Below, piece by piece: positions 36,093 through 49,375 of a stretch of 64,000 bases of DNA. The stretch comes from Globicephala melas. Its lineage: Eukaryota; Chordata; Mammalia; Artiodactyla; Delphinidae. A program made the translations under genes and the position numbers. Location of the stretch: positions 62,001-126,000 of the forward strand of contig NW_027207350.1 in NCBI RefSeq assembly GCF_963455315.2, in the 5' to 3' direction. A model generated the notes under the pieces. That model searched no databases, was not told the DNA's origin, and saw only the letters and a program-made list of their open reading frames with translations. Within the stretch, counting starts at the first letter, position 1, and the number at the start of each line of letters is the position of its first letter.

Positions 36093-39000
36093 GTACGACA
36101 ACGCTCTAGGGGGAGCGTACGTGTGAGGGCGCGGGTTAGTGTCAGCGTACGGGTTAGGATTAGGGGACAGCTGAGGGTCAGGCTTCGGGGAAGTGTTAGG
36201 GTTAGGGTTCGGGCTAGGGTCAGGGTTAGGGGACCGGGACGGTTTAGGGTCCAGGTGAGGGTACGACAACGCTCTAGGGGGAGCGTACGTGTGAGGGCGC
36301 GGGTTAGTGTCAGCCTACGGGTTAGGATTAGGGGACGGCTGAGGGTCAGGCTTCGGGGAAGGGTTACGGTTAGGGTTCGGGCTAGGGTTAGGGTTAGGGG
36401 ACGGGGACGGTTCAGGGACCAGGTGAGGGTACGACAACGCTCTAGGGGGAGCGTACGTGTGAGGGCGCGGGTTAGTGTCAGCGTACGGGTTAGGATTAGG
36501 GGACGGCTGAGGGTCAGGCTTCGGGGAAGGGTTAGGGTTAGGGTTCGGGCTAGGGTTAGGGTTAGGGGACGGGGACGGTTTAGGGTCCAGGTGAGGGTAC
36601 GACAACGCTCTAGGGGGAGCGTACGTGTGAGGGCACGGGTTAGTGTCAGCGTACGGGTTAGGATTAGGGGACGGCTGAGGGTCAGGCTTCGGGGAAGTGT
36701 TAGGGTTAGGGTTCGGGCTAGGGTTAGGGTTAGGGGACGGGGACGGTTCAGGGTCCAGGTGAGGGTACGACAACGCTCTAGGGGGAGCGTACGTGTGAGG
36801 GCGCGGGTTAGTGTCAGCGTACGGGTTAGGATTAGGGGACGGGTGAGGGTCAGGCTTCGGGGAAGGGTTAGGGTTAGGGTTCGGGCTAGGGTTAGGGTTA
36901 GGGGACGGGGACGGTTTAGGGTCCAGGTGAGGGTACGACAACGCTCTAGGGGGAGCGTACGTGTGAGGGCGCGGGTTAGTGTCAGCGTACGGGTTAGGAT
37001 TAGGGGACGGGTGAGGGTCAGGTTTCGGGGAAGGGTTAGGGTTAGGGTTCGGGCTAGGGTTAGGGTTAGGGGACGGTGACGGTTTAGGGTCCAGGTGAGG
37101 ATACGACAACGCTGTAGGGGGAGCGTACGTGTGAGGGCGCGGGTTAGTGTCAGCATACGGGTTAGGATTAGGGGACGGCTGAGGGTCAGGCTTCGGGGAA
37201 GGGTTAGGGTTAGGGTTCGGGCTAGGGTTAGGGTTAGGGGACGGGGACGGTTTAGGTTCCAGGTGAGGGTACGACAACGCTCTCGGGGGAGCGTACGTGT
37301 GAGGGCGCGGGTTAGTGTCAGCGTACGGGTTAGGATTAGGGGACTGGTGAGGGTCAGGCTTCGGGGAAGGGTTAGGGTTAGGGTTCGGGCTAGGGTTAGG
37401 GTTAGGGGACGGGGACGGTTTAGGGTCCAGGTGAGGGTACGACAACGCTCTAGGGGGAGCGTACGTGTGAGGGCACGGGTTAGTGTCAGCGTACGGGTTA
37501 GGATTAGGGGACGGCTGAGGGTCAGGCTTCGGGGAAGGTTTAGGGTTAGGGTTCGGGCTAGGGTTAGGGTTAGGGGATGGGGACGGTTCAGGGTCCAGGT
37601 GAGGGTACGACAACGCTCTAGGGGGAGCGTACGTGTGAGGGCGCGGGTTAGTGTCAGCGTACGGGTTAGGATTAGGGGACGGCTGAGGGTCAGGCTTCGG
37701 GGAAGGGTTAGGGTTAGGGTTCGGGCTAGGGTTAGGGTTAGGGGACGGGGACGGTTTAGGGTCCAGGTGAGGGTACGACAACGCTCTAGGGGGAGCGTAC
37801 GTGTGAGGGCGCGGGTTAGTGTCAGCGTACGGGTTAGGATTAGGGGACGGCTGAGGGTCAGGCTTCGGGGAAGGGTTAGGGTTAGGATTCGGGCTAGGGT
37901 TAGGGTTAGGGGACGGGGACGGTTTAGGGTCCAGGTGAGGGTACGACAACGCTCTAGGGGGAGCGTACGTGTGAGGGCGCGGGTTAGTGTCAGCGTACGG
38001 GTTAGGATTAGGGGACGGCTGAGGGTCAGGCTTCGGGGAAGGGTTAGGGTTAGGGTTCGGGCTAGGGTTAGGGTTAGGGGACGGGGACGGTTTAGGGTCC
38101 AGGTGAGGGTACGACAACGCTCTCGGTGGAGCATACGTGTGAGGGCGCGGGTTAGTGTCAGCGTACGGGTTAGGATTAGGGGACGGTTGAGGGTCAGGCT
38201 TCGGGGAAGTGTTAGGGTTAGGGTTCGGGCTAGGGTTAGGGTTAGGGGACGGGGACGGTTTAGGGTCCAGGTGAGGGTACGACAACGCTCTAGGGGGAGC
38301 GTACGTGTGAGGGTGTGGGTTAGTGTCAGCGTACGGGTTAGGATTAGGGGACGGCTGAGGGTCAGGCTTCGGGGAAGGGTTAGGGTTAGGGTTCGGGCTA
38401 GGGTTAGGGTTAGGGGACGGGGACGGTTTAGGGTCCAGGTGAGGGTACGACAACGCTCTAGGGGGAGCGTACGTGTGAGGGCGCGGGTTAGTGTCAGCGT
38501 ACGGGTTAGGATTAGGGGACGGCTGAGGGTCAGGCTTCGGGGAAGGGTTAGGGTTAGGGTTCGGGCTAGGGTTAGGGTTAGGGGACGGGGACGGTTCAGG
38601 GTCCAGGTGAGGGTACGACAACGCTCTAGGGGGAGCGTACGTGTGAGGGCGCGGGTTAGTGTCAGTGTACGGGTTAGGATTAGGGGACGGCTGAGGGTCA
38701 GGCTTCGGGGAAGGGTTAGGGTTAGGGTTCGGGCTAGGGTTAGGGTTAGGGGACGGGGACGGTTTAGGTTCCAGGTGAGGGTACGACAACGCTCTCGGGG
38801 GAGCGTACGTGTGAGGGCGCGGGTTAGTGTCAGCGTACGGGTTAGGATTAGGGGACTGGTGAGGGTCAGGCTTCGGGGAAGGGTTAGGGTTAGGGTTCGG
38901 GCTAGGGTTAGGGTTAGGGGACGGGGACGGTTTAGGTTCCAGGTGAGGGTACGACAACGCTCTCGGGGGAGCGTACGTGTGAGGGCGCGGGTTAGTGTCA

Positions 39001-40124
39001 GCGTACGGGTTAGGATTAGGGGACTGGTGAGGGTCAGGCTTCGGGGAAGGGTTAGGGTTAGGGTTCGGGCTAGGGTTAGGGTTAGGGGACGGGGACGGTT
39101 TAGGGTCCAGGTGAGGGTACGACAACGCTCTAGGGGGAGCGTACGTGTGAGGGCGCGGGTTAGTGTCAGCGTACGGGTTAGGATTAGGGGACGGGTGAGG
39201 GTCAGGCTTCGGGGAAGGGTTAGGGTTAGGGTTCGGGCTAGGGTTAGGGTTAGGGGACGGGGACGGTTCAGGGTCCTGGTGAGGGTACGACAATGCTCTA
39301 GGGGGAGCGTACGTGTGAGGGCGCGGGTTAGTGTCAGCGTACGGGTTAGGATTAGGGGACGGCTGAGGGTCAGGCTTCGGGGAAGGGTTAGGGTTAGGGT
39401 TCGGGCTAGGGTTAGGGTTAGGGGACGGGGACGGTTTAGGGTCCAGGTGAGGGTACGACAACGCTCTAGGGGGAGCGTACGTGTGAGGGCGCGGGTTAGT
39501 GTCAGCGTACGGGTTAGGATTAGGGGACGGGTGAGGGTCAGGGTTCGGGGAAGGGTTAGGGTTAGGGTTCGGGCTAGGGTTAGGGTTAGGGGACGGGGAT
39601 GGTTTAGGGTCCAGGTGAGGGTACGACAACGCTTTAGGGGGAGCGTACGTGTGAGGGCGCGGGTTAGTGTCAGCGTACGGGTTAGGATTAGGGGACGGCT
39701 GAGGGTCAGGCTTCGGGGAAGGTTTAGGGTTAGGGTTCGGGCTAGGGTTAGGGTTAGGGGACGGGGACGGTTTAGGGTCCAGGTGAGGGTACGACAACGC
39801 TCTAGGGGGAGCGTACGTGTGAGGGCGTGGGTTAGTGTCAGCGTACGGGTTAGGATTAGGGGACGGCTGAGGGTCAGGCTTCGGGGAAGGGTTAGGGTTA
39901 GGGTTCGGGCTAGGGTTAGGGTTAGGGGACGGGGACGGTTCAGGGTCCAGGTGAGGGTACGACAACGCTCTAGGGGGAGCGTACGTGTGAGGGCGCGGGT
40001 TAGTGTCAGCGTACGGGTTAGGATTAGGGGACGGCTGAGGGTCAGGCTTCGGGGAAGGGTTAGGGTTAGGGTTCGGGCTAGGGTTAGGGTTAGGGGACGG
40101 GGACGGTTTAGGGTCCAGGTGAGG
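36093..40124 (+). repeat. Mixed units between repeat E and the second superblock
   Basis: Twenty-four 168-bp units. The part at about 36,180-37,120 has the variant series GGACCGGGACGG, CAGCCTACGG, GGGTTACGG, GGCACGGG, two GACGGGTGAGG and GAGGATACG with CTGTAGG. This series recurs in repeat G, and at CAGCCTACGG the two lie 11,940 bp apart. Two adjacent units at 38,782 and 38,950 look identical (CTCTCGGGGG, GGACTGGTGAGG). A single GGTCCTGGTG occurs near 39,271. No gene is present. Confidence 0.82.
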
Positions 40125-43100
40125 GTACGACAACGCTCTAGGGGGAGCGTACGTGTGAGGGCGCGGGTTAGTGTCAGCGTACGGGTTAGGATTAGGGGAC
40201 GGCTGAGGGTCAGGTTTCGGGGAAGGGTTAGGGTTAGGCTTCGGGCTAGGGTTAGGGTTAGGGGACGGGGTCGGTTTAGGGTCCAGGTGAGGGTACGACA
40301 ATGCTCTAGGGGGAGCGTACGTGTGAGGGCGTGGGTTAGTGTCAGCGTACGGGTTAGGATTAGGGGATGGCTGAGGGTCAGGCTTCGGGGAAGGGTTAGG
40401 GTTAGGGTTCGGGCTAGGGTTAGGGTTAGGGGACGGGGACGGTTTAGGGTCCAGGTGAGGGTACGACAACGCTCTAGGGGGAGCATACGTGTGAGGGCGC
40501 GGGTTAGTGTCAGCGTACGGGTTAGGATTAGGGGACGGCTGAGGGTCAGGCATCGGGGAAGGGTTAGGGTTAGGGTTCGGGCTAGGGTTAGGGTTAGGGG
40601 ACGGGGACGGTTCAGGGTCCAGGTGAGGGTACGACAACGCTCTAGGGTGAGCGTACGTGTGAGGGCGTGGGTTAGTGTCAGCGTACGGGTTAGGATTAGG
40701 GAACGGCTGAGGGTCAGGCTTCGGGGAAGGGTTAGGGTTAGGGTTAGGCTTCGGGCTAGGGTTAGGGTTAGGGGACGGGGACGGTTTAGGGTCCAGGTGA
40801 GGGTACGACAACGCTCTAGGGGGAGCGTACGTGTGAGGGCGCGGGTTAGTGTCAGCGTACGGGTTAGGATTAGGGGACGGCTGAGGGTCAGGCTTCGGGG
40901 AAGGGTTAGGGTTAGGGTTCGGGCTAGGGTTAGGGTTAGGGGACGGGGACGGTTTAGGGTCCAGGTGAGGGTACGACAACGCTCTAGGGGGAGCGTACTT
41001 GTGAGGGCGCGGGTTAGTGTCAGCGTACGGGTTAGGATTAGGGGACGGCTGAGGGTCAGGCTTCGGGGAAGGGTTAGGGTTAGGGTTCGGGCTAGGGTTA
41101 GGGTTAGGGGACGGGGACGGTTTAGGTTCCAGGTGAGGGTACGACAACGCTCTAGGGGGAGCGTACGTGTGAGGGCGCGGGTTAGTGTCAGCGTACGGGT
41201 TAGGATTAGGGGACGGCTGAGGGTCAGGCTTCGGGGAAGGGTTAGGGTTAGGCTTCGGGCTAGGGTTAGGGTTAGGGGACGGGGACGGTTTAGGGTCCAG
41301 GTGAGGGTACGACAACGCTCTAGGGGGAGCGTACGTGTGAGGGCGTGGGTTAGTGTCAGCGTACGGGTTAGGATTAGGGGACGGCTGAGGGTCAGGCTTC
41401 GGGGAAGGGTTAGGGTTAGGGTTCGGGCTAGGGTTAGGTTTAGGGGACGGGGACGTTTTAGGGTCCAGGTGAGGGTACGACAACGCTCTAGGGGGAGCGT
41501 ACGTGTGAGGGCGCGGGTTAGTGTCAGCGTACGGGTTAGGATTAGGGGACGGCTGAGGGTCAGGCTTCGGGGAAGGGTTAGGGTTAGGGTTCGGGCTAGG
41601 GTTAGGGTTAGGGGACGGGGACGGTTCAGGGTCCAGGTGAGGGTACGACAACGCTCTAGGGTGAGCGTACGTGTGAGGGCGTGGGTTAGTGTCAGCGTAC
41701 GGGTTAGGATTAGGGAACGGCTGAGGGTCAGGCTTCGGGGAAGGGTTAGGGTTAGGGTTAGGCTTCGGGCTAGGGTTAGGGTTAGGGGACGGGGACGGTT
41801 TAGGGTCCAGGTGAGGGTACGACAACGCTCTAGGGGGAGCGTACGTGTGAGGGCGCGGGTTAGTGTCAGCGTACGGGTTAGGATTAGGGGACGGCTGAGG
41901 GTCAGGCTTCGGGGAAGGGTTAGGGTTAGGCTTCGGGCTAGGGTTAGGGTTAGGGGACGGGGACGGTTTAGGGTCCAGGTGAGGGTAGGACAACGCTCTA
42001 GGGGGAGCGTACGTGTGAGGGCGCGGGTTAGTGTCAGCGTACGGGTTAGGATTAGGGGACGGCTGAGGGTCAGGCTTCGGGGAAGGGTTAGGGTTAGGGT
42101 TCGGGCTAGGGTTAGGGTTAGGGGACGGGGACGTTTTAGGGTCCAGGTGAGGGTACGACAACGCTCTAGGGGGAGCGTACGTGTGAGGGCGCGGGTTAGT
42201 GTCAGAGTACGGGTTAGGATTAGGGGACGGCTGAGGGTCAGGCTTCGGGGAAGGGTTAGGGTTAGGGTTCGGGCTAGGGTTAGGGTTAGGGGACGGGGAC
42301 GGTTTAGGGTCCAGGTGAGGGTACGACAACGCTCTAGGGGGAGCGTACGTGTGAGGGCGCGGGTTAGTGTCAGCGTACGGGTTAGGATTAGGGGACGGCT
42401 GAGGGTCAGGCTTCGGGGAAGGGTTAGGGTTAGGGTTCGGGCTAGGGTTAGGGTTAGGGGACGGGGACGGTTTAGGGTCCAGGTGAGGGTACAACAACGC
42501 TCTAGGGGGAGCGTACGTGTGAGGGCGCGGGTTAGTGTCAGCGTACGGGTTAGGATTAGGGGACGGCTGAGGGTCAGGCTTCGGGGAACGGTTAGGGTTA
42601 GGGTTCGGGCTAGGGTTAGGGTTAGGGGACGGGGACGGTTTAGGGTCCAGGTGAGGGTACGACAACGCTCTAGGGGGAGCGTACGTGTGAGGGCGCGGGT
42701 TAATGTCAGCGTACGGGTTAGGATTAGGGGACGGCTGAGGGTCAGGCTTCGGGGAAGGGTTAGGGTTAGGCTTCGGGCTAGGGTTAGGGTTAGGGGACGG
42801 GGACGGTTTAGGTTCCAGGTGAGGGTACGACAACGCTCTAGGGGGAGCGTACGTGTGAGGGCGCGGGTTAGTGTCAGCGTACGGGTTAGGATTAGGGGAC
42901 GGCTGAGGGTCAGGGTTCGGGGAAGGGTTAGGGTTAGGCTTCGGACTAGGTTTAGGGTTAGGGGACGGGGACGGTTTAGGGTCAAGGTGAGGGTACGACA
43001 ACGCTCTAGGGGGAGCGTACGTGTGAGGGCGCGGGTTAGTGTCAGCGTACGGGTTAGGATTAGGGGACGGCTGAGGGTCAGGCTTCGGGGAAGGGTTAGG

Positions 43101-43328
43101 GTTAGGGTTCGGGCTAGGGTTAGGTTTAGGGGAAGGGGACGGTTTAGGGTCCAGTTGAGGGTACGACAACGCTCTAGGGGGAGCGTACGTGTGAGGGCGC
43201 GGGTTAGTGTCAGCGTACGGGTTAGGATTAGGGGACGGCTGAGGGTCAGGCTTCGGGGAAGGGTTAGGGTTAGGGTTCGGGCTAGGGTTAGGGTTAGGTG
43301 ACGGGGACGGTTTAGGGTCCAGGTGAGG
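40125..43328 (+). repeat. Repeat A, superblock 2 copy
   Basis: The 174-bp pair at 40,629 and 41,643 (1,014 bp apart) and the ordered markers GGGTAGGACAAC (about 41,985), GTCAGAGTAC (42,201), GGAACGGTT (about 42,585), GTTAATGTC (about 42,699), CTTCGGACT (about 42,939), GAAGGGGACGG (about 43,132) and GTTAGGTGACGG (about 43,293) identify family A. Only one copy of the nested 7-unit segment is present, and the copy is much shorter than 40 units. GAGCGTACTT (40,991) occurs here and in superblock 3 only. Confidence 0.88.
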
Positions 43329-45680
43329 GTACGACAACGCTCTAGGGGGAGCGTACGTGTGAGGGCGCGGGTTAGTGTCAGCGTACGGGTTAGGATTAGG
43401 GGACGGGTGAGGGTCAGGCTTCGGGGAAGGGTTAGGGTTCGGCTTCGGGCTAGGGTTAGGGTTAGGGGACGGGGACGGTTTAGGGTCCAGGTGAGGGTAC
43501 GACAACGCTCTAGGGGGAGCGGACGTGTGAGGGCGCGGGTTAGTGTCAGCGTACGGGTTAGGATTAGGGGACGGCTGAGGGTCAGGCTTCGGGGAAGGGT
43601 TAGGGTTAGGGTTCGGGCTAGGGTTAGGGTTAGGGGACGGGGACGGTTTAGGGTCCAGGTGAGGGTACGACAACGCTCTAGGGGGAGCGTACGTGTGAGG
43701 GCGCGGGTTAGTGTCAGCGTACGGGTTAGGATTAGGGGACGGCTGAGGGTCAGGCTTCGGGGAAGGGTTAGGGTTAGGGTTCGGGCTACGGTTAGGGTTA
43801 GGGGACGGGGACGGTTTAGGGTCCAGGTGAGGGTACGACAACGCTCTAGGGGGAGCATACGTGTGAGGGCGCGGGTTAGTGTCAGCGTACGGGGTAGGAT
43901 TAGGGGACGGCTGAGGGTCAGGCTTCGGGGAAGGGTTAGGGTTAGGGTTCGGGCTACGGTTAGGGTTAGGGGACGGGGACGGTTTAGGGTCCAGGTGAGG
44001 GTACGACAACGCTCTAGGGGGAGCATACGTGTGAGGGCGCGGGTTATTGTCAGCGTACGGGTTAGGATTAGGGGACGGCTGAGGGTCAGGCTTCGGGGAA
44101 GGGTTAGGGTTAGGCTTCGGGCTAGGGTTAGGGTTAGGGGACGGGGACGGTTTAGGGTCCAGGTGAGGGTACGACAACGCTCTAGGGGGAGCGTACGTGT
44201 GAGGGCGCGGGTTAGTGTCAGCGTACGGGTTAGGATTAGGGGACGGCTGAGGGTCAGGCTTCGGGGAAGGGTTAGGGTTAGGCTTCGGGCTAGGGTTAGG
44301 GTTAGGGGACGGGGACGGTTTAGGGTCCAGGTGAGGGTACGACAACGCTCTAGGGGGAGCGTACGTGTGAGGGCGCGGGTTAGTGTCAGCGTACGGGTTA
44401 GGATTAGGGGATGGCTGAGGGTCAGGCTTCGGGGAAGGGTTAGGGTTAGGGTTCGGGCTAGGGTTAGGGTTAGGGGACGGGGACGGTTTAGGGTCCAGGT
44501 GAGGGTACGACAACGCTCTAGGGGGAGCGTACGTGTGAGGGCGCGGGTTAGTGTCAGCGTACGGGTTAGGATTAGGGGACGGCTGAGGGTCAGGCTTCGG
44601 GGAAGGGTTAGGGTTAGGGTTCGGGCTAGGGTTAGGGTTAGGGGACGGGGACGGTTTAGGGTCCAGGTGAGGGTACGACAACGCTCTAGGGGGAGCGTAC
44701 GTGTGAGGGCGCGGGTTAGTGTCAGCGTACGGGTTAGGATTAGGGGACGGCTGAGGGTCAGGCTACGGGGAAGGGTTAGGGTTACGGTTCGGGCTAGGGT
44801 TAGGGTTAGGGGACGGGGACGGTTTAGGGTCCAGGTGAGGGTACGACAACGCTCTAGGGGGAGCGTACGTGTGAGGGCGCGGGTTAGTGTCAGCGTACGG
44901 GTTAGGATTAGGGGACGGCTGAGGGTCAGGCTTCGGGGAAGGGTTAGGGTTAGGGTTCGGGCTAGGGTTAGGGTTAGGGGACGGGGACGGTTTAGGGTCC
45001 AGGTGAGGGTACGACAACGCTCTAAGGGGAGCGTACGTGTGAGGGCGCGGGTTAGTGTCAACGTACGGGTTAGGATTAGGGGACGGCTGAGGGTCAGGCT
45101 TCGGGGAAGGGTTAGGGTTAGGCTTCGGGCTAGGGTTAGGGTTAGGGGACGGGGACGGTTTAGGGTCCAGTTGAGGGTACGACAACGCTCTAGGGGGAGC
45201 GTACGTGTGAGGGCGCGGGTTAGTGTCAGCGTACGGGTTAGGATTAGGGGACGGCTGAGGGTCAGGCTTCGGGGAAGGGTTAGGGTTAGGGTTCGGGCTA
45301 GGGTTAGGGTTAGGGGACGGGGACGGTTTAGGGTCCAGTTGAGGGTACGACAACGCTCTAGGGGGAGCGTACGTGTGAGGGCGCGGGTTAGTGTCAGCGT
45401 ACGGGTTAGGATTAGGGGACGGCTGAGGGTCAGGCTTCGGGGAAGGGTTAGGGTTAGGGTTCGGGCTAGGGTTAGGGTTAGGTGACGGGGACGGTTTAGG
45501 GTCCAGGTGAGGGTACGACAACGCTCTAGGGGGAGCGTACGTGTGAGGGCGCGGGTTAGTGTCAGCGTACGGGTTAGGATTAGGGGACGGCTGAGGGTCA
45601 GGCTTCGGGGAAGGGTTAGGGTTAGGGTTCGGGCTAGGGTTAGGGTTAGGGGACGGGGACGGTTTAGGGTCCAGGTGAGG
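43329..45680 (+). repeat. Repeat B, superblock 2 copy
   Basis: Fourteen 168-bp units carry family-B markers in order: GACGGGTGAGG (about 43,403), GAGCGGACG (about 43,518), GGGCTACGG, GCATACG (about 43,857), GGGGTAGG (about 43,891), GGGTTATTGTC (44,041), GGCTACGGGG (about 44,761), CTCTAAGGGG (about 45,020) and two CCAGTTGAGG. The GGACGTTTTAG and CTTCAGGGAAGTG units that start the first B copies are absent, so the A to B junction differs from that near 16,270. Confidence 0.87.
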
Positions 45681-47864
45681 GTACGACAAGGCTCTAGGGG
45701 GAGCGTACGTGTGAGGGCGCGGGTTAGTGTCTGCGTACGGGTTAGGATTAGGGGACGGCTGAGGGTCAGGCTTCGGGGAAGGGTTAGGGTTAGGCTTCGG
45801 GCTAGGGTTAGGGTTAGGGCACGGGGACGGTTTAGGGTCCAGTTGAGGGTACGACAACGCTCTAGTGGGAGCGTACGTGTGAGGGCGCGGGTTAGTGTCA
45901 GCGTACGGGTTAGGATTAGGGGACGGCTGAGGGTCAGGCTTCGGGGAAGGGTTAGGGTTAGGGTTCGGGCTAGGGTTAGGGTTAGGTTACAGGGACGGTT
46001 TAGGGTCCAGGTGAGGGTACGACAACGCTCTAGGGGGAGCGTACGTGTGAGGGCGCGGGTTAGTGTCAGCGTACGGGTTAGGATTAGGGGACCGCTGAGG
46101 GTCAGGCTTCGGGGAAGGGTTAGGGTTAGGGTTCGGGCTAGGGTTAGGGTTAGGGGACGGTTACGGTTTAGGGTCCAGGTGAGGGTACGACAACGCTCTA
46201 GGGGGAGCGTACGTGTGAGGGCGTGGGTTAGTGTCAGCGTACGGGTTAGGATTAGGGGACGGCTGAGGGTCAGGCTTCGGGGAAGGGTTAGGGTTAGGGT
46301 TCGGGCTAGGGTTAGGGTTAGGGGACGGGGACGGTTTAGGGTCCAGGTGAGGGTACGACAACGCTCTAGGGGGAGCGTACGTGTGAGGGCGCGGGTTAGT
46401 GTCAGCGTACGGGTTAGGATTAGGGGACGGCTGAGGGTCAGGCTTCAGGGAACGGTTAGGGTTAGGGTTCGGGCTAGGGTTAGGGTTAGGGGACGGGGAC
46501 GGTTTAGGGTCCAGGTGAGGGTACGACAACGCTCTAGGGGGAGCGTACGTGTGAGGGCGCGGGTTAATGTCAGCGTACGGGTTAGGATTAGGGGACGGCT
46601 GAGGGTCAGGCTTCGGGGAAGGGTTAGGGTTAGGCTTCGGGTTAGGGTTAGGGTTAGGGGACGGGGACGGTTTAGGTTCCAGGTGAGGGTACGACAACGC
46701 TCTAGGGGGAGCGTACGTGTGAGGGCGCGGGTTAGTGTCAGCGTACGGGTTAGGATTAGGGGACGGCTGAGGGTCAGGGTTCGGGGAAGGGTTAGGGTTA
46801 GGCTTCGGGCTAGGGTTAGGGTTAGGGGACGGGGACGGTTTAGGGTCCAGGTGAGGGTACGACAACGCTCTAGGGGGAGCGTACGTGTGAGGGCGTGGGT
46901 TAGTGTCAGCGTACAGGTTAGGATTAGGGGACGGCTGAGGGTCAGGCTTCGGGGAAGGGTTAGGGTTAGGGTTCGGGCTAGGGTTAGGGTTAGGGGACGG
47001 GGACGGTTTAGGGTCCAGGTGAGGGTACGACAACGCTCTAGGGGGAGCGTACGTGTGAGGGCGCGGGTTAGTGTCAGCGTACGGGTTAGGATTAGGGGAC
47101 GGCTGAGGGTCAGGCTTCGGGGAAGGGTTAGGGTTAGGGTTCGGGCTAGGGTTAGGGTTAGGGGACGGGGACGGTTTAGGGTCCAGGTGAGGGTACGACA
47201 ACGCTCTAGGGGGAGTGTACGTGTGAGGGCGCGGGTTACTGTCAGCGTACGGGTTAGGATTAGGGGACGGCTGAGGGTCAGGTTTCGGGGAAGGGTTAGG
47301 GTTAGCCTTCGGGCTAGGGTTAGGGTTAGGGGACGGGGACGGTTTAGGGTCCAGGTGAGGGTACGACAACGCTCTAGGGGGAGCGTATGTGTGAGGGCGC
47401 GGGTTAGTGTCAGCGTACGGGTTAGGATTAGGGGACGGCTGAGGGTCAGGCTTCGGGGAAGGGTTAGGGTTAGGGTTCGGGCTAGGGTTAGGGTTAGGGG
47501 ACGGGGACGGTTTAGGGTCCAGTTGAGGGTACGACAACGCTCTAGGGGGAGCGTACGTGTGAGGGCGCGGGTTAGTGTCAGCGTACGGGTTAGGATTAGG
47601 GGACGGCTGAGGGTCAGGCTTCGGGGAAGGGTTAGGGTTAGGGTTCGGTCTAGGGTTAGGGTTAGGGGATGGGGACGGTTTAGGGTCCAGGTGAGGGTAC
47701 GACAACGCTCTAGGGGGAGCGTACGTGTGAGGGCGCGGGTTAGTGTCAGCGTACGGGTTAGGATTAGGGGACGGCTGAGGGTCAGGCTTCAGGGAAGGGT
47801 TAGGGTTAGGCTTCGGGCTAGGGTTAGGGTTAGGGGACGGGGACGGTTTAGGGTCCAGGTGAGG
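45681..47864 (+). repeat. Block C, superblock 2 copy (13 units)
   Basis: Markers GTGTCTGCG (about 45,727), GGGCACGGGG, CTAGTGGGAGC, GGTTACAGGG, GACCGCTG, GGACGGTTACGG (about 46,154), GGGTTACTGTC (about 47,233) and CTTCAGGGAAGGG (about 47,787) match block C. Two units present in both other copies are missing. GGACGGTTACGG is shared with superblock 3 but not with copy 1, so superblocks 2 and 3 are the closer pair here. Confidence 0.87.
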
Positions 47865-49375
47865 GTACGACAACGCTCTAGGGGGAGCGTACGTGTGAGG
47901 GCGCGGGTTAGTGTCAGCGTAAGGGTTAGGATTAGGGGACTGCTGAGGGTCAGGCTTCGGGGAAGGGTTAGGGTTCGGCTTCGGGCTAGGGTTAGGGTTA
48001 GGGGACGGGGACGGTTTAGGGTCCAGGTGAGGGTACGACAACGCTCTAGGGGGAGCGTACGTGTGAGGGCGCGGGTTAGTGTCAGCGTACGGGTTAGGAT
48101 TAGGGGACGGCTGAGGGTCAGGCTTCGGGGAAGTGTTAGGGTTAGGGTTCGGGCTAGGGTTAGGGTTAGGGGACCGGGACGGTTTAGGGTCCAGGTGAGG
48201 GTACGACAACGCTCTAGGGGGAGCGTACGTGTGAGGGCGCGGGTTAGTGTCAGCCTACGGGTTAGGATTAGGGGACGGCTGAGGGTCAGGCTTCGGGGAA
48301 GGGTTACGGTTAGGGTTCGGGCTAGGGTTAGGGTTAGGGGACGGGGACGGTTCAGGGTCCAGGTGAGGGTACGACAACGCTCTAGGGGGAGCGTACGTGT
48401 GAGGGCGCGGGTTAGTGTCAGCGTACGGGTTAGGATTAGGGGACGGCTGAGGGTCAGGCTTCGGGGAAGGGTTAGGGTTAGGGTTCGGGCTAGGGTTAGG
48501 GATAGGGGACGGGGACGGTTTAGGGTCCAGGTGAGGGTACGACAACGCTCTAGGGGGAGCGTACGTGTGAGGGCACGGGTTAGTGTCAGCGTACGGGTTA
48601 GGATTAGGGGACGGCTGAGGGTCAGGCTTCGGGGAAGGGTTAGGGTTAGGGTTCGGGCTAGGGTTAGGGTTAGGGGACGGGGACGGTTCAGGGTCCAGGT
48701 GAGGGTACGACAACGCTCTGGGGGAGCGTACGTGTGAGGGCGCGGGTTAGTGTCAGCGTACGGGTTAGGATTAGGGGACGGGTGAGGGTCAGGCTTCGGG
48801 GAAGGGTTAGGGTTAGGGTTCGGGCTAGGGTTAGGGTTAGGGGACGGGGACGGTTTAGGGTCCAGGTGAGGGTACGACAACGCTCTAGGGGGAGCGTACG
48901 TGTGAGGGCGCGGGTTAGTGTCAGCGTACGGGTTAGGATTAGGGGACGGGTGAGGGTCAGGCTTCGGGGAAGGGTCAGGGTTAGGGTTCGGGCTAGGGTT
49001 AGGGTTAGGGGACGGGGACGGTTTAGGGTCCAGGTGAGGTTACGACAACGCTGTAGGGGGAGCGTACGTGTGAGGGCGCGGGTTAGTGTCAGCGTACGGG
49101 TTAGGATTAGGGGACGGCTGAGGGTCAGGCTTCCGGGAAGGGTTAGGGTTAGGGTTCGGGCTAGGGTTAGGGTTAGGGGACGGGGACGGTTCAGGGTCCA
49201 GGTGAGGGTACGACAACGCTCTAGGGGGAGCGTACGTGTGAGGGCGCGGGTTAGTGTCAGTGTACGGGTTAGGATTAGGGGACGGCTGAGGGTCAGGCTT
49301 CGGGGAAGGGTTAGGGTTAGGGTTCGGGCTAGGGTTAGGGTTAGGGGACGGGGACGGTTTAGGGTCCAGATGAGG
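47529..49375 (+). repeat. 11-unit higher-order repeat G, copy 1 (1,847 bp)
   Basis: The copy is ten 168-bp units and one of 167 bp (48,705, A lost in CTCTGGGGGAGC). Markers recur 1,847 bp later: GGATGGGGACGG (about 47,667), CTTCAGGGAAGGG (47,787), GTAAGGGTTAGG and GGACTGCTG (about 47,920-47,945), GGACCGGGACGG (about 48,171), CAGCCTACGG (48,251), GGGTTACGG (about 48,302), GGCACGGG (about 48,572) and GGCTTCCGGG (about 49,128). Its first two units overlap the end of block C, because the two higher-order families grade into each other. Confidence 0.86.

Noticed and set aside
34193..45061. 3,622-codon minus-strand open frame overlapping a 2,788-codon frame on the same strand (36,315-44,681)
   Set aside because: Two very long frames on one strand over the same bases cannot both be coding. 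Both follow from a stop-free hexamer repeat, and + frames of 946 and 2,068 codons overlap them too.
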